Assembly (NCBI GenBank): GCA_002710015.1
Contig: PAOW01000034.1
Location: forward strand, 1 to 49,086
Length of the DNA: 49,086 nt
Reading direction: 5' to 3'
Source: Methanobacteriota archaeon
Lineage (GTDB): Archaea > Thermoplasmatota > Poseidoniia > Poseidoniales > Poseidoniaceae
Each line of letters begins with the position of its first letter. The stretch's first letter is position 1. The translations under genes and the position numbers were made by a program. Below the pieces are notes generated by a model. The model saw only the letters and a list, made by a program, of their open reading frames with translations, was not told where the DNA came from and made no database searches. Below, piece after piece: positions 8,962 to 18,011 of the stretch.

Positions 8962-10476
8962 ATGGATGACTGGCTTCAACTTCACGATTTAATCTATCAC
9001 AAAACACGCGAGGGTGCGAATTTCTTATTGGAAGGAACTCTCTTGGAAGACTCTGCAAATGATATTGCTTTCTTCCTATTTACCACTCTAACGTGCTTGA
9101 TTACATTCGCAGGAATAATGCTATCCATGTTCATGATTTTGTGGATTGAAAGGAAGTTCTACGCTAGAGTCAACGATCGCAGAGGTGCGACAACCGCTCT
9201 CAGGTCTCTATGGGTCGGTGAAAATGGCGTTACAGCTGGAGAATGGTGGAACATGATCCCTTACGGACTTGGAAAGCCTATTGGAGCAGTAAATGGGTGG
9301 TTGAACAAGATTGCAGGAAATGATGGACATGAACATGAAATGGTTAACAGAGTTGGTAACAGATCTTGGTATGGAGTCACAATATTCCCTGGATTCTTCC
9401 AAAACATTGCCGACGGTATGAAGTTCCTAACCAAGGAACATATGGTCCCTTCAAGAGCTGATAAAGTGATATTTGAACTCGCACCATTCCTAGTAATTTC
9501 TTCAACAATTATGATTCTTGGAATGATTCCTCTATCAAGTGGTATCTATGGTGCTAACCCAGAATTATCCGTCCTGTTCGCATTTGCAATATTCGGAATT
9601 GCGCCACTTGGGGTATTCTTTGCAGGCTGGTCATCAAACAACAAATACACATTGCTTGGAGGTATCCGAAGCGCCGCACAATTAACTGCATACGAAATAC
9701 CACTATTGTTGTCTATTCTCGGTGTTTGTATAATGGCAGGTTCTTTCAATTTCTTAGAGATAGTTCATTTCCAACACTCCTCTGGAACCTGGCTCTTCTT
9801 CCTTATGCCACTTGGAGGAGTGCTTTTCCTCGTCAGTATGATCGCTGAGGTTGAGAGAATTCCGTTTGACATGCCAGAGGCAGAGGCTGAGTTAGTTGAG
9901 GGCTGGTGGACCGAATATGGCGGTATGAGATTTGGGCTGTTATTCGCAGCGGAATACATGCGCGTATACGCAGCAAGCATACTCTTTGCTCACTTCTTCC
10001 TTGGAGGATGGCATGCTCCATTTGCAGGCTCTATTGGTTCAATACCATTCCTTGGAGATTTATGGCTTGCAATTCCGGGCATTGGTTGGACATTGCTCAA
10101 GGCATGGCTAATATTCACAGTTGTATTCGTTTGGGCTAGAACAGCTCTTCCAAGAATCAGGACAGACCAGATCCTTGAGTTCGGTTGGAGAATGCTATTA
10201 CCACTTGCGGTATTGCAAGTTGCACTTTCGTTAATTTACAGACTATACTTCTTTGACGCATCTGCAATGGCTGAAACAACTCTAGGAGGTTGGGCTTGGG
10301 ATTTGACCATCCTAGACATAACCATACCATGGGGAATGCCAATCTTAACAACAATATTCTGGACAGGGGTCTTTGTTGTCATGATGAAGGATGAGAACAT
10401 TGAGGAGAATGAGGCGCGTATGTATCACATACGGACTATGACTCCGGCGGGGACGCACACAGCTGGAACGGAGTGA
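8962..10476 (+). CDS. nuoH: Complex I subunit H with a large internal insertion
   Basis: 504 residues, against roughly 325-345 for bacterial NuoH. NuoH is the membrane subunit beneath the quinone site. Core motifs are present: ERKFYARVNDRRG (63-75), QNIADGMKFLTKE (147-159), and IPFDMPEAEAELVEGWWTEY, equal to the canonical 'PFDLPEAE.ELV.G..TEY'. Between the first two motifs lie about 70 residues where about 11 are usual. The insert is rich in Trp, Gly and His (GWLNKIAGNDGHEHEM). A further extension and final helices are at the C-terminus. Start ATG 8962 is preceded by GAGGTGAA; the frame is open further upstream, into nuoD, but that part is not coding for NuoH. Confidence 0.95.
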   Translation: MDDWLQLHDLIYHKTREGANFLLEGTLLEDSANDIAFFLFTTLTCLITFAGIMLSMFMILWIERKFYARVNDRRGATTALRSLWVGENGVTAGEWWNMIPYGLGKPIGAVNGWLNKIAGNDGHEHEMVNRVGNRSWYGVTIFPGFFQNIADGMKFLTKEHMVPSRADKVIFELAPFLVISSTIMILGMIPLSSGIYGANPELSVLFAFAIFGIAPLGVFFAGWSSNNKYTLLGGIRSAAQLTAYEIPLLLSILGVCIMAGSFNFLEIVHFQHSSGTWLFFLMPLGGVLFLVSMIAEVERIPFDMPEAEAELVEGWWTEYGGMRFGLLFAAEYMRVYAASILFAHFFLGGWHAPFAGSIGSIPFLGDLWLAIPGIGWTLLKAWLIFTVVFVWARTALPRIRTDQILEFGWRMLLPLAVLQVALSLIYRLYFFDASAMAETTLGGWAWDLTILDITIPWGMPILTTIFWTGVFVVMMKDENIEENEARMYHIRTMTPAGTHTAGTE

Positions 10477-10485
10477 GGTGAAAAC

Positions 10486-11454
10486 ATGGCAGCACACCCA
10501 CACGCAAAGCCAAACTTCAGGAACCTGTTCTGGTATCCATTCAAGATTACTGGACTAACGGTCTTGAGGACATATGAGTTCATAGGCAAACGATTCTCAA
10601 GCGGCTATCACAATACTACACATCCCGAGTTTATCCATGATGGAGATATTGCAAGATCTGAGAAGACCAAACACCTCAACGACATTACAGCACATCAATA
10701 CTCTCCTGACAGATCGGGAACGGATCTTACTCCTACTATTTGGAAACCCCAAACTGTGAATTATCCATATGAAAGAATTGAGGAAATCGAGCCTTGGCTA
10801 TTTGTCCCTGGAAACTACAACGGAAGAATAGGAGTGATTTGGGAAACATGCACTGCTTGTAAAATGTGTGTCAACGTTTGCCCCAACTCATGTTTACACA
10901 TGACAACGGAACTGCGCGTTGACGTTCTTGATAGTGCTGAAGGTGAGTGGGAAGGATTTGGTGCTGAAATAGAAATAGGTAAATTCGCCGCTGTTGAAAA
11001 GCCAGAGGTCGTTGAATCCCTTTCAGAATTCGTTCTAGCCACTGCACACACGGATGCTCCAGACGAATGGCGTTTTGGTGAGGTTCTCGATCTTTCAGGA
11101 AGTAGTGCAAAGATGCGCTGGAATGATAGTGGAGAAGTAGACGAAGTTCCACTAGATTTGCTTTATCCAGCAGACGATCAAATCGTATCTGGAAGAATTG
11201 ATCTAGGGAGATGCATGTTCTGTGGACTATGTATGGAGGCCTGTAACTTTACATCATTCTTCATGACAAACGAGTATGACGGAATGTCTGGATTCACTCG
11301 TCAAGAACTATGGATGGATGCTAGCAGGACAAGAGTTCTAGTTGGTGATCATCAAGAAGCAGTAGATGCTGAATTAGCAAAGAGAGCCAGTAAGGAACGC
11401 GATAAGAGGGCGAAAAAAGCCGCTAAAGCTGCCAAGGCAGCAGGGGAGGCTTGA
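10486..11454 (+). CDS. nuoI: Complex I subunit I (8Fe ferredoxin type) with inserted domain
   Basis: 322 residues, about twice the usual length. NuoI carries two [4Fe-4S] clusters that pass electrons to NuoB. Both cysteine sets are intact: C122-C125-C128-C132 in CTACKMCVNVCP and C243-C246-C249-C253 in CMFCGLCMEACN. In typical NuoI about 29 residues separate the last Cys of set one from the first of set two; here it is 111, so roughly 80 residues are inserted. The insert is acidic and predicted beta-rich (for example FGEVLDLSGSSAKMRWNDSG). There is also a 120-residue N-terminal part and an Ala/Lys-rich C-terminal tail. The second set ends in CN in place of the usual CP. Ribosome-binding site GAGGTGAAAAC precedes ATG. 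Confidence 0.93.
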   Translation: MAAHPHAKPNFRNLFWYPFKITGLTVLRTYEFIGKRFSSGYHNTTHPEFIHDGDIARSEKTKHLNDITAHQYSPDRSGTDLTPTIWKPQTVNYPYERIEEIEPWLFVPGNYNGRIGVIWETCTACKMCVNVCPNSCLHMTTELRVDVLDSAEGEWEGFGAEIEIGKFAAVEKPEVVESLSEFVLATAHTDAPDEWRFGEVLDLSGSSAKMRWNDSGEVDEVPLDLLYPADDQIVSGRIDLGRCMFCGLCMEACNFTSFFMTNEYDGMSGFTRQELWMDASRTRVLVGDHQEAVDAELAKRASKERDKRAKKAAKAAKAAGEA

Positions 11455-11456
11455 TT

Positions 11457-11732
11457 TTGGACCTAGCAATGTATCTGGAAACGGGTATGTTTTTTCTAAT
11501 GAGCACAGTAGTAATTGGCGGAGCCCTTGGTCTTGTCTACATGCAAAGAGTAGCACATTCAATGATGTGCTTGATTTTCTGTTTTATGGGAGTTGCAGGA
11601 ATTTTCATTTTGATGGGTGCAGAATTTCTCGCTGTAATCCAAATCTTGGTATATCTGGCAAGCGTTATGCTGGTAGTTCTATTCGGTATCATGCTTACTA
11701 GAAGACAAATTCTGGAGGAGGACTTTGAATGA
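11457..11732 (+). CDS. nuoJ: Complex I subunit J, N-terminal half (separate gene)
   Basis: About 91 residues. It matches the first three helices of NuoJ, with the diagnostic segment GAEFLAVIQILVYLASVMLV, close to the canonical 'GAEF.A..Q.LVY.GAI.VL'. The gene ends soon after this at ILEEDFE. The remainder of NuoJ is encoded by the next gene in another frame with a 4-nt ATGA overlap, as also found in some other archaea. Start TTG at 11457 follows the nuoI stop with GGGGAGG 7 nt upstream; an alternative TTG at 11451 overlaps the nuoI stop codon. Confidence 0.9.
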   Translation: MDLAMYLETGMFFLMSTVVIGGALGLVYMQRVAHSMMCLIFCFMGVAGIFILMGAEFLAVIQILVYLASVMLVVLFGIMLTRRQILEEDFE

Positions 11733-12001
11733 GACTCCTCTCGATGCTTGCTCGCTTTGGTCTTATCTTCCTTGGAGCAGTAATAATCACAGCAGTATCA
11801 GCAGACATAGTTTGGGAGGATTCCTCTGATTATGAGGTCACAACTAGCGATTTGGCAGAATCACTCTTTGGAGAATGGGCGTTACCACTTCTAGCTCTTG
11901 GATTCCTCATGGCGATGGCCATGGTAGGCGCAGCATACCTAGTTCGGGATGAACGATTGGTAAATCTCGAATGGGAGTTAAGCGGTGGTGAAAAGAAATG
12001 A
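11729..12001 (+). CDS. nuoJ: Complex I subunit J, C-terminal half (separate gene)
   Basis: 90 residues with two hydrophobic helices (about 8-24 and 51-70). It lies exactly where the second half of NuoJ belongs, between the NuoJ N-terminal gene and nuoK. The segment ALPLLALGFLMAMAMVGAAY resembles the last NuoJ helix ('...LLLVAMVGAI.L'). It starts with ATGA overlapping the previous stop and itself overlaps nuoK by ATGA, so translation of the three is very likely coupled. The assignment is from position and topology more than from sequence alone. Confidence 0.8.
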   Translation: MRLLSMLARFGLIFLGAVIITAVSADIVWEDSSDYEVTTSDLAESLFGEWALPLLALGFLMAMAMVGAAYLVRDERLVNLEWELSGGEKK

Positions 12002-12300
12002 TAGATCCAGCATGGGTATCTGGACTCGCTGCTATACTTTTCATAATCGGGTTGTGGGGAGCTTTCAGCAGAAAGAACGCAATCGTTGTTCTGATGTGCA
12101 TCGAGTTAATGCTGAATGCTGTTAACTTGCAATTCGTCGCTGCTGCCAATCATCATGGTGATGTTACAGGGTGGGTTTATGCGATATTTGCAGTAGCTAT
12201 TGCAGCAGCTGAAGTTGCTATTGGATTGGCCATTTTCCTTTCCATGTATGGTCAACATGAGACGATTTCACTCGATGAAGTGAATCTGTTGAAAAACTGA
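11998..12300 (+). CDS. nuoK: Complex I subunit K
   Basis: 100 residues, the standard length of NuoK, a three-helix antiporter-like (MrpC-type) membrane subunit. The motif IVVLMCIELMLNAVNLQFVA with its membrane Glu matches 'L...E...NAVNL', and the second helix holds a Glu in IAAAEVAIGLAIFLS ('AA.E.A.GLAI'). Both glutamates are part of the proton path in this family. Start ATG overlaps the stop of the preceding gene. Confidence 0.95.
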   Translation: MIDPAWVSGLAAILFIIGLWGAFSRKNAIVVLMCIELMLNAVNLQFVAAANHHGDVTGWVYAIFAVAIAAAEVAIGLAIFLSMYGQHETISLDEVNLLKN

Positions 12301-12309
12301 GGTGAGAAA

Positions 12310-14544
12310 ATGAGCGGATTTGAAACAATAAATTACGCTGTTCTAATACCTTTATTCCCAATGCTGGCATTCCCAGTAATCCTATTCTTTGGTAGACTCT
12401 TCAACGGAACGCCTACGTGGGTTAAGAATCTCAAGGAAGGAGGCATAATTGCTCTCTGTGTTATGAGCGCAAGTCTGTTACTTTCACTGCTTTTGATCAA
12501 AGACCACATCAACATGGTTGGAACTGCGAATATTTTCACATGGTTTGAATCGACCTGGTGGTATGGTGGTAATGAGTTTGAGACTAAGGTGTTTGGAGTA
12601 GGGGTATATATCGACCACCTAACAATAATGCTCTTGTTTGTAGCATCATTCTTGTGTCTACTGATTAATATATTCGCAATTGGTTACATGAATACAGATC
12701 CAATCAACGACAACAGAAACCACAGATTCTATGCAGAGTTCGTGTTGTTCTGTTCTGGTATGTTGGGAATGGTTCTCGCAGACTCGTTCCTCTGGTTGTT
12801 CATATTCTGGGAATTGATGGGATTGTGTTCCTATCTATTAATCGGATTCTACTATGAAAGACCGAGTGCTGCCTATGCAGCTAAGAAGGCGTTCCTTACG
12901 ACACGTGTAGGCGACGTATTCTTGGTAATTGGGCTAGTGATGCTGTGGAATCTATTTGATGGAACTTTAGATTATGCTGTCTTATTTAACCCGGACGAGA
13001 TTGCAAAAGTCAACTCTGGTGATTTACAGATCGCTCTTGGAATGATGTTCATAGGTGCGGTTGGAAAATCGGCACAATTCCCGCTTCACGTGTGGTTACC
13101 AGATGCTATGGAAGGTCCTACGCCCGTGTCCGCTCTAATCCACGCTGCAACAATGGTCAATGCAGGACTATACATCGTAGCAAGGATGTTCCCATTCTTT
13201 ACACACGCAGACATGGGAGCTTTATCCACGCTGGCCATAATCATTGCTTGTATTGGTGGAATTACAGCAGTTATGGCTGCATTGATTGCTTTCGTTCAAA
13301 TGGACTTGAAGAAAGTTCTAGCATATTCAACTATGAGCCAGCTTGCCTACATATTTACGGGATTAGGTTCTGCAATGTGGTTAGCAAATAATGGATATGA
13401 GGAAATCGCTGCTTTTGCTATGGGAGCATCTCTATTCCATCTATTCAACCACGCTATGGCAAAGGGAATGTTGTTCATGGCATCAGGTTCTGTAATTCAC
13501 GAAATGCACCACGCACACCATGAGGTTGCGCATCACGGGCATGGAGATCATGATGATCATCATGATGACGAACATGATGACCATCACGACGACCATCAAG
13601 ATGATCACTTTGATGCCCAATCTATGGCAAATATGGGTGGACTTGCTAGTAGATTACCGATAACAGCTACCGCAATGTTTGTTGGAAGCATGTCCATAAT
13701 TGGGATACCGTTTATCGGAGGATTCTGGTCAAAGGAAGGCATAATCGCTAGTGCTTGGAAAGTAGCACTGAAAGAACCGATCTTCTTCCTGCCTGCGACG
13801 TTGGTCTTACTCGGTGCGGGAATGACTGGATTCTACATGTCCAGGATGTGGTTTATGACTTTCGCAGGTAAGCCAAAAACAGAGGTTGCTGAGCACGTTC
13901 ATGAACAGACTCCATGGATTCCCATACCATTGGTAGTTCTTACTTTCATGACTCTCAGTGCAGTTATCCTAGCAGGTATGCACGTAGGAGGAAAAACCGG
14001 TTATCTTAGTGATTTTAACAACGGGCACTACACCTCATTTACAGACGGAATTGGCTACGAGTTGAGCCACGTATTCCTAAATCCGGATGTGTTCCTGTTT
14101 GTACTAACATATGTTGCAATAACATTGTCGATGGTAATTGGTCCATCCATTGCTATGGCTTTGTATGGTGGAGAATTAGACGAAGGCCAGAAGGCAAGAC
14201 CTTGGATGCAGTGGGCGGTAGGCCTTTCAGCATTCATCAATCGAAAAACCAATTTTGACAACTCAGCATGGGCAAACTCAAGTCTGGCCGACTCGCTTCA
14301 TCAAAGGCTCCACTTCGACGCTGTTTATGACAAGGCTATGTTGAAAATAGTAGTCGGATTCGCAAAGTTATCAGCGGTATTCGATTCAAAGTTCATAGAT
14401 GGCGTGATTAAAACAATAGAAACAACTACCCAGCAAGCTTCTCGCAGGGTTAGGGCAATCACAACAGGTAGTGCTAGAGATTACATTATGATGACAGCAC
14501 TTGGAACTTTGATAATCTTCATGATGCTATGGGGGGTGTCTTGA
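12310..14544 (+). CDS. nuoL: Complex I subunit L (antiporter-like) with His/Asp-rich loop
   Basis: 744 residues. NuoL is the distal proton-pumping subunit with the long lateral helix. Family motifs include LFIFWELMGLCSYLLIGFYY, KSAQFPLHVWLPDAMEGPTP, VSALIHAATMVNAG, and the C-terminal helix region. Between ASGSVIHEMHH and SMANMGGL (residues 397-435) is an added low-complexity segment with about 16 His and 15 acidic residues. In ordinary NuoL this loop is only about a dozen residues long. The loop faces out of the membrane in the known fold, so it could bind metal. Start ATG 12310 follows GAGGTGAG. Confidence 0.96.
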   Translation: MSGFETINYAVLIPLFPMLAFPVILFFGRLFNGTPTWVKNLKEGGIIALCVMSASLLLSLLLIKDHINMVGTANIFTWFESTWWYGGNEFETKVFGVGVYIDHLTIMLLFVASFLCLLINIFAIGYMNTDPINDNRNHRFYAEFVLFCSGMLGMVLADSFLWLFIFWELMGLCSYLLIGFYYERPSAAYAAKKAFLTTRVGDVFLVIGLVMLWNLFDGTLDYAVLFNPDEIAKVNSGDLQIALGMMFIGAVGKSAQFPLHVWLPDAMEGPTPVSALIHAATMVNAGLYIVARMFPFFTHADMGALSTLAIIIACIGGITAVMAALIAFVQMDLKKVLAYSTMSQLAYIFTGLGSAMWLANNGYEEIAAFAMGASLFHLFNHAMAKGMLFMASGSVIHEMHHAHHEVAHHGHGDHDDHHDDEHDDHHDDHQDDHFDAQSMANMGGLASRLPITATAMFVGSMSIIGIPFIGGFWSKEGIIASAWKVALKEPIFFLPATLVLLGAGMTGFYMSRMWFMTFAGKPKTEVAEHVHEQTPWIPIPLVVLTFMTLSAVILAGMHVGGKTGYLSDFNNGHYTSFTDGIGYELSHVFLNPDVFLFVLTYVAITLSMVIGPSIAMALYGGELDEGQKARPWMQWAVGLSAFINRKTNFDNSAWANSSLADSLHQRLHFDAVYDKAMLKIVVGFAKLSAVFDSKFIDGVIKTIETTTQQASRRVRAITTGSARDYIMMTALGTLIIFMMLWGVS

Positions 14545-16263
14545 TTGGCAACAAATCAGGTCCTTGATATCAAGAATAAGGAGTTCATCTTAGTCGGTGG
14601 GCTTCTGTTAGTAGTAGCTGCGCTGATGGCCTTCTTCCCTTCACTGGGTGATGAGGGAGATGTGGACTGGATTTCAATACCACTAGTTGGCTTCCCAATC
14701 ATTGTTAGTTGCATACTCTTAGCTTTTGCAAGTCAAGAGTCTCGTGCTCGAAAAGAGATACTAGCAGCCCCGATTCGACTATTCACATTAGCCGCATCAC
14801 TGATTCCTTTGGCAATATCAACAGCTCTATTCTTCGACTGGTTAATTCTTGTTGAATGGGATACACTATCCTACAACCAATACGCCTTAGAAAAAGAATA
14901 CATTTGGATCGAGACGATTGGTGTATCTTGGCACGTTGGTATGGACGGCCTATCCTTCCCAATGGTATGGCTAACTACTTTCTTAATTCCAGTTACAATA
15001 ATTACAACTTGGGATGAGAAAGATGGTGCAACATACCATCCCTTACTCATGATGATGGGGGGTGCTTTAATCGGTGTTTTCGTCTCTCTCGACTTATTCT
15101 TATTTTACGTATTTTGGGAGTTGACGTTGATTCCGATGTTCTTCCTAATCCTAAGGTGGGGAGGAAAGGACAGAAGGTATGCAGCTCAAAAATTCTTCAT
15201 TTACACCTTTTGCGCCTCCGTGATAATGCTTCTTGGATTAATCACACTTTACTTCCTCATGCCTGAGAGTAGTTCGTCTGAGGGGTATGGCTCCGTAACC
15301 AACAGAACGTTCGACATGACAGCAATATTCTCATATGCTGCGGAACAAAACAAAGGTGATGGAGTATTCTTGGGTAAAAACCTCCAATACATCCTATTTG
15401 CAATGCTAATGATTGGTTTCTTGGTAAAGCTACCCGCTGTTCCATTCCACACTTGGCTTCCCGACGCTCACGTCCAAGCACCAACTGGAGGATCTATGCT
15501 CCTTGCTGGTGTGATGTTGAAAATGGGGGCCTACGGAATGCTGCGCCTTCCAATCGCAATCTTCCCCGATGCGATGATTTTCTATCAAGATATCATCATG
15601 GCAATCGGTTTGATATCACTGGTTTGGGGTGCAATAGTTTGTCTAGGACAAACCAATCTAAAGCGAATGGTCGCTTATTCATCAGTTTCTCACATGGGTG
15701 TAATCCTTCTAGGAATTGCTAGCATGCAGCCGCTTGGATATGCTGCTGCACTCTTCATGATGTTTGCTCATGGTATTATCTCTCCAATGCTATTCGCAGT
15801 TTGTGGGGCATTCAAACATCATTACCATTCAATGGAGATTGGTGCGATGCGAGGAATGGCCAAGTGGTCACCATACCTTGCAGTTTACATGATGTTTTCT
15901 TGGATGGCTAGCCTAGGTTTACCATTGCTTGCAGGATTCGTTGCAGAGCTTATGCTGATGATTGCATACTGGCCTGTTTATGGCTGGTGGATATTACTTC
16001 CAGGAGCTGTTCTAGCAATTACAGCAGCATACTACCTTTGGTCTATGCAGAGAACTATCTTTGAGGGTGGAGACGAAGGGCAACCTCCAGAATCTCTGCA
16101 TGGCGAGACGCCACCAGATATCACGCTATCAGAAAACATAGGTATGATCATCTTAGCGATATTCACAGTTTTGTTCGGTGTCTTCCCATTCATTGCGTTA
16201 GGTATGATGGATGATTGGACTGTTGCATTCTTCCAAGGCGTATTTACTAGAGGGGGAATCTGA
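14545..16263 (+). CDS. nuoM: Complex I subunit M (antiporter-like)
   Basis: 572 residues, about 14 hydrophobic helices. NuoM is a proton-pumping membrane subunit. Signature segments are LFYVFWELTLIPMFFLILRW and KLPAVPFHTWLPDAHVQAPT, then GSMLLAGVMLKMGAYGMLR, and later the lysine-bearing helix NLKRMVAYSSVSHMG, all diagnostic of NuoM. The start is TTG directly after the nuoL stop (TGATTG), with a G-run 7-14 nt upstream. The downstream neighbour nuoN starts in the same fashion. Confidence 0.96.
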   Translation: MATNQVLDIKNKEFILVGGLLLVVAALMAFFPSLGDEGDVDWISIPLVGFPIIVSCILLAFASQESRARKEILAAPIRLFTLAASLIPLAISTALFFDWLILVEWDTLSYNQYALEKEYIWIETIGVSWHVGMDGLSFPMVWLTTFLIPVTIITTWDEKDGATYHPLLMMMGGALIGVFVSLDLFLFYVFWELTLIPMFFLILRWGGKDRRYAAQKFFIYTFCASVIMLLGLITLYFLMPESSSSEGYGSVTNRTFDMTAIFSYAAEQNKGDGVFLGKNLQYILFAMLMIGFLVKLPAVPFHTWLPDAHVQAPTGGSMLLAGVMLKMGAYGMLRLPIAIFPDAMIFYQDIIMAIGLISLVWGAIVCLGQTNLKRMVAYSSVSHMGVILLGIASMQPLGYAAALFMMFAHGIISPMLFAVCGAFKHHYHSMEIGAMRGMAKWSPYLAVYMMFSWMASLGLPLLAGFVAELMLMIAYWPVYGWWILLPGAVLAITAAYYLWSMQRTIFEGGDEGQPPESLHGETPPDITLSENIGMIILAIFTVLFGVFPFIALGMMDDWTVAFFQGVFTRGGI

Positions 16264-17970
16264 TTGAGTGTAGAAGTATTCTCAAACGATTTCTGGGTGA
16301 TATTCGCTCCTGAATTGGTATTAGTAGTAGGTTTGCTATCTATATTCATAGTACCAAATCTTGGTAATACAAAATTCCGTATACCGTTAACTAAGAAAGA
16401 GATTCCTTGGTTCTTAGGCGGTCGAAGATTCAAATCAACAGGATCCCCTGCAATTCCGGGGATGCTAGCTACTGTTACCTTATTTACAGCAATTGGTATG
16501 ATGCTAATCGACATTATCGATGGTGGTCTCAAAGGAACAACAGTCACAAGTGGCGATATTGAAATTTTGCAAATTGATGCATTTTCAAGATTCTTTGAGA
16601 TTCTCTTCTTAGCAACTGTGTTACTTGCATCCATGGCAAGTTTGGATAGAATTCCAGCCCACACCTTTGATGGTAAGAAGACCTTGGAGGAGATGTATGA
16701 TAATCGTAGGCAAGCCGATTTTTACATATTATTACTTACAACTGCCATAGGTATGTGCATAGTCGCACTATCAAGAGACTTATTTGTGTTATTTGTTGGA
16801 TTGGAACTAGCTAGTCTGGCAACCTACGTCTTAGTTGGATTCCATAAAGAGTCCTTGGCCGGAGCAGAATCTGGTGTCAAGTATTTCATCGTAGGTTCAG
16901 TTGCAAGTGGCGTTGGATTGTATGGCTTATCCTTACTCTACCTAGAATTTGGTACACTCCAATTGGAATTACTTTCGAGGGATTGGTCTGAAGGTAGCAT
17001 TCTAGGTACCATTGCTTTGGGCTTAGTGTTGGTAGGTTTCGGGTTCAAGGTCAGTGCAGCACCATTCCATTTCGCAGCTCCCGATGCTTACGCTGGCGCC
17101 AATTCAGCAGTTGCAGGTGTTCTGGCTACGGCTTCAAAGGCTATGGGTATGATTGGGCTCATTCGAATTCTCCTTGTCATTGCACTACCTGATGCACAGC
17201 CGGGTGGTATGGAAGATGATGTAAGTGCAATGTGGATTTACGCACTTGCTACACTGTCGATTGTAACAATGACTTGGGGTAATATTGCAGCGTTGGGTTC
17301 AACTAATCCCAAGCGAATGCTTGCATACTCATCTGTTGCTCACGCAGGATACATGATGGCAGCACTAACTGCAGTTGGCGCTTGGCGGTGGGGAGAAATA
17401 GACGCTCCCGCTGATTATGGTGAAGCCATTGTTGCAGCAGTTCTGTTCCATATGTTTGTACTTGTTGCATTCAAATTGGGCGCATTCCTCGTTCTAGGAT
17501 TATTAGAAATAGAGGGTGGAGCAAGTCGTCTTTCCTCACTTTCAGGATTGGCTAGAAGAGACCCATTAATCGGTACTGCTATGTTCATATTCATGTTAGC
17601 ATTAGCAGGTGTTCCGCCTCTTGCTGGTTTCGTCTCTAAGTTCCTTGTTGTAGCAGGAATCGTTTCAACAAGCGTGGGAGATCTTTCAGCAAATGGAGGT
17701 ATCAGTTTCTCAGATTTCCATTGGGTATGGTGGTTGGCTCTTGCAATGTTCATAAATAGTGCAATATCAGTATTTTATTATCTGCGAATAGGAGTAGTGA
17801 TGTTCCTTGATGTTCCAGAGGAAGGACGCAGAAAAGCACTGCCATATGGGCCATCCATTAGAATGTCAATCTGGATATGCTTGGTTGCAACAGTGTTGCT
17901 TGGACTTTCTGGTGACACGCTGATCAACATGTGTTATCGAGCGGCAGAGAGCCTAAATCTTGGTCAATAG
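16264..17970 (+). CDS. nuoN: Complex I subunit N (antiporter-like)
   Basis: 568 residues, last gene of the nuo operon. NuoN features are the helix LFVLFVGLELASLATYVLVGF with its key Glu, GFGFKVSAAPFHFAAPDAYAG with the key Lys, and NPKRMLAYSSVAHAGYMM. It is some 80 residues longer than typical bacterial NuoN, mainly from a hydrophilic segment after helix 1 (about residues 30-60, including KKEIPWFLGGRRFKSTG). Start is TTG directly after the nuoM stop. No nuoE, nuoF or nuoG follows; a 41-nt gap leads to a translation-factor gene. Confidence 0.95.
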   Translation: MSVEVFSNDFWVIFAPELVLVVGLLSIFIVPNLGNTKFRIPLTKKEIPWFLGGRRFKSTGSPAIPGMLATVTLFTAIGMMLIDIIDGGLKGTTVTSGDIEILQIDAFSRFFEILFLATVLLASMASLDRIPAHTFDGKKTLEEMYDNRRQADFYILLLTTAIGMCIVALSRDLFVLFVGLELASLATYVLVGFHKESLAGAESGVKYFIVGSVASGVGLYGLSLLYLEFGTLQLELLSRDWSEGSILGTIALGLVLVGFGFKVSAAPFHFAAPDAYAGANSAVAGVLATASKAMGMIGLIRILLVIALPDAQPGGMEDDVSAMWIYALATLSIVTMTWGNIAALGSTNPKRMLAYSSVAHAGYMMAALTAVGAWRWGEIDAPADYGEAIVAAVLFHMFVLVAFKLGAFLVLGLLEIEGGASRLSSLSGLARRDPLIGTAMFIFMLALAGVPPLAGFVSKFLVVAGIVSTSVGDLSANGGISFSDFHWVWWLALAMFINSAISVFYYLRIGVVMFLDVPEEGRRKALPYGPSIRMSIWICLVATVLLGLSGDTLINMCYRAAESLNLGQ

Positions 17971-18011
17971 TAGTCTCAGCCTTCAAGTAGGAAGGATTTT
18001 TGGCGTAACGC

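Noticed and set aside
11451-12001. Frameshift in nuoJ
   Set aside because: The two halves each have a start, an ATGA overlap and an intact neighbour frame, as in other archaea with split nuoJ, so a real two-gene arrangement is more likely than a sequencing error or mutation.
16032-16664. 210-residue minus-strand open frame across the nuoM-nuoN junction
   Set aside because: Antisense to two strongly supported membrane genes; composition follows their hydrophobic codons.
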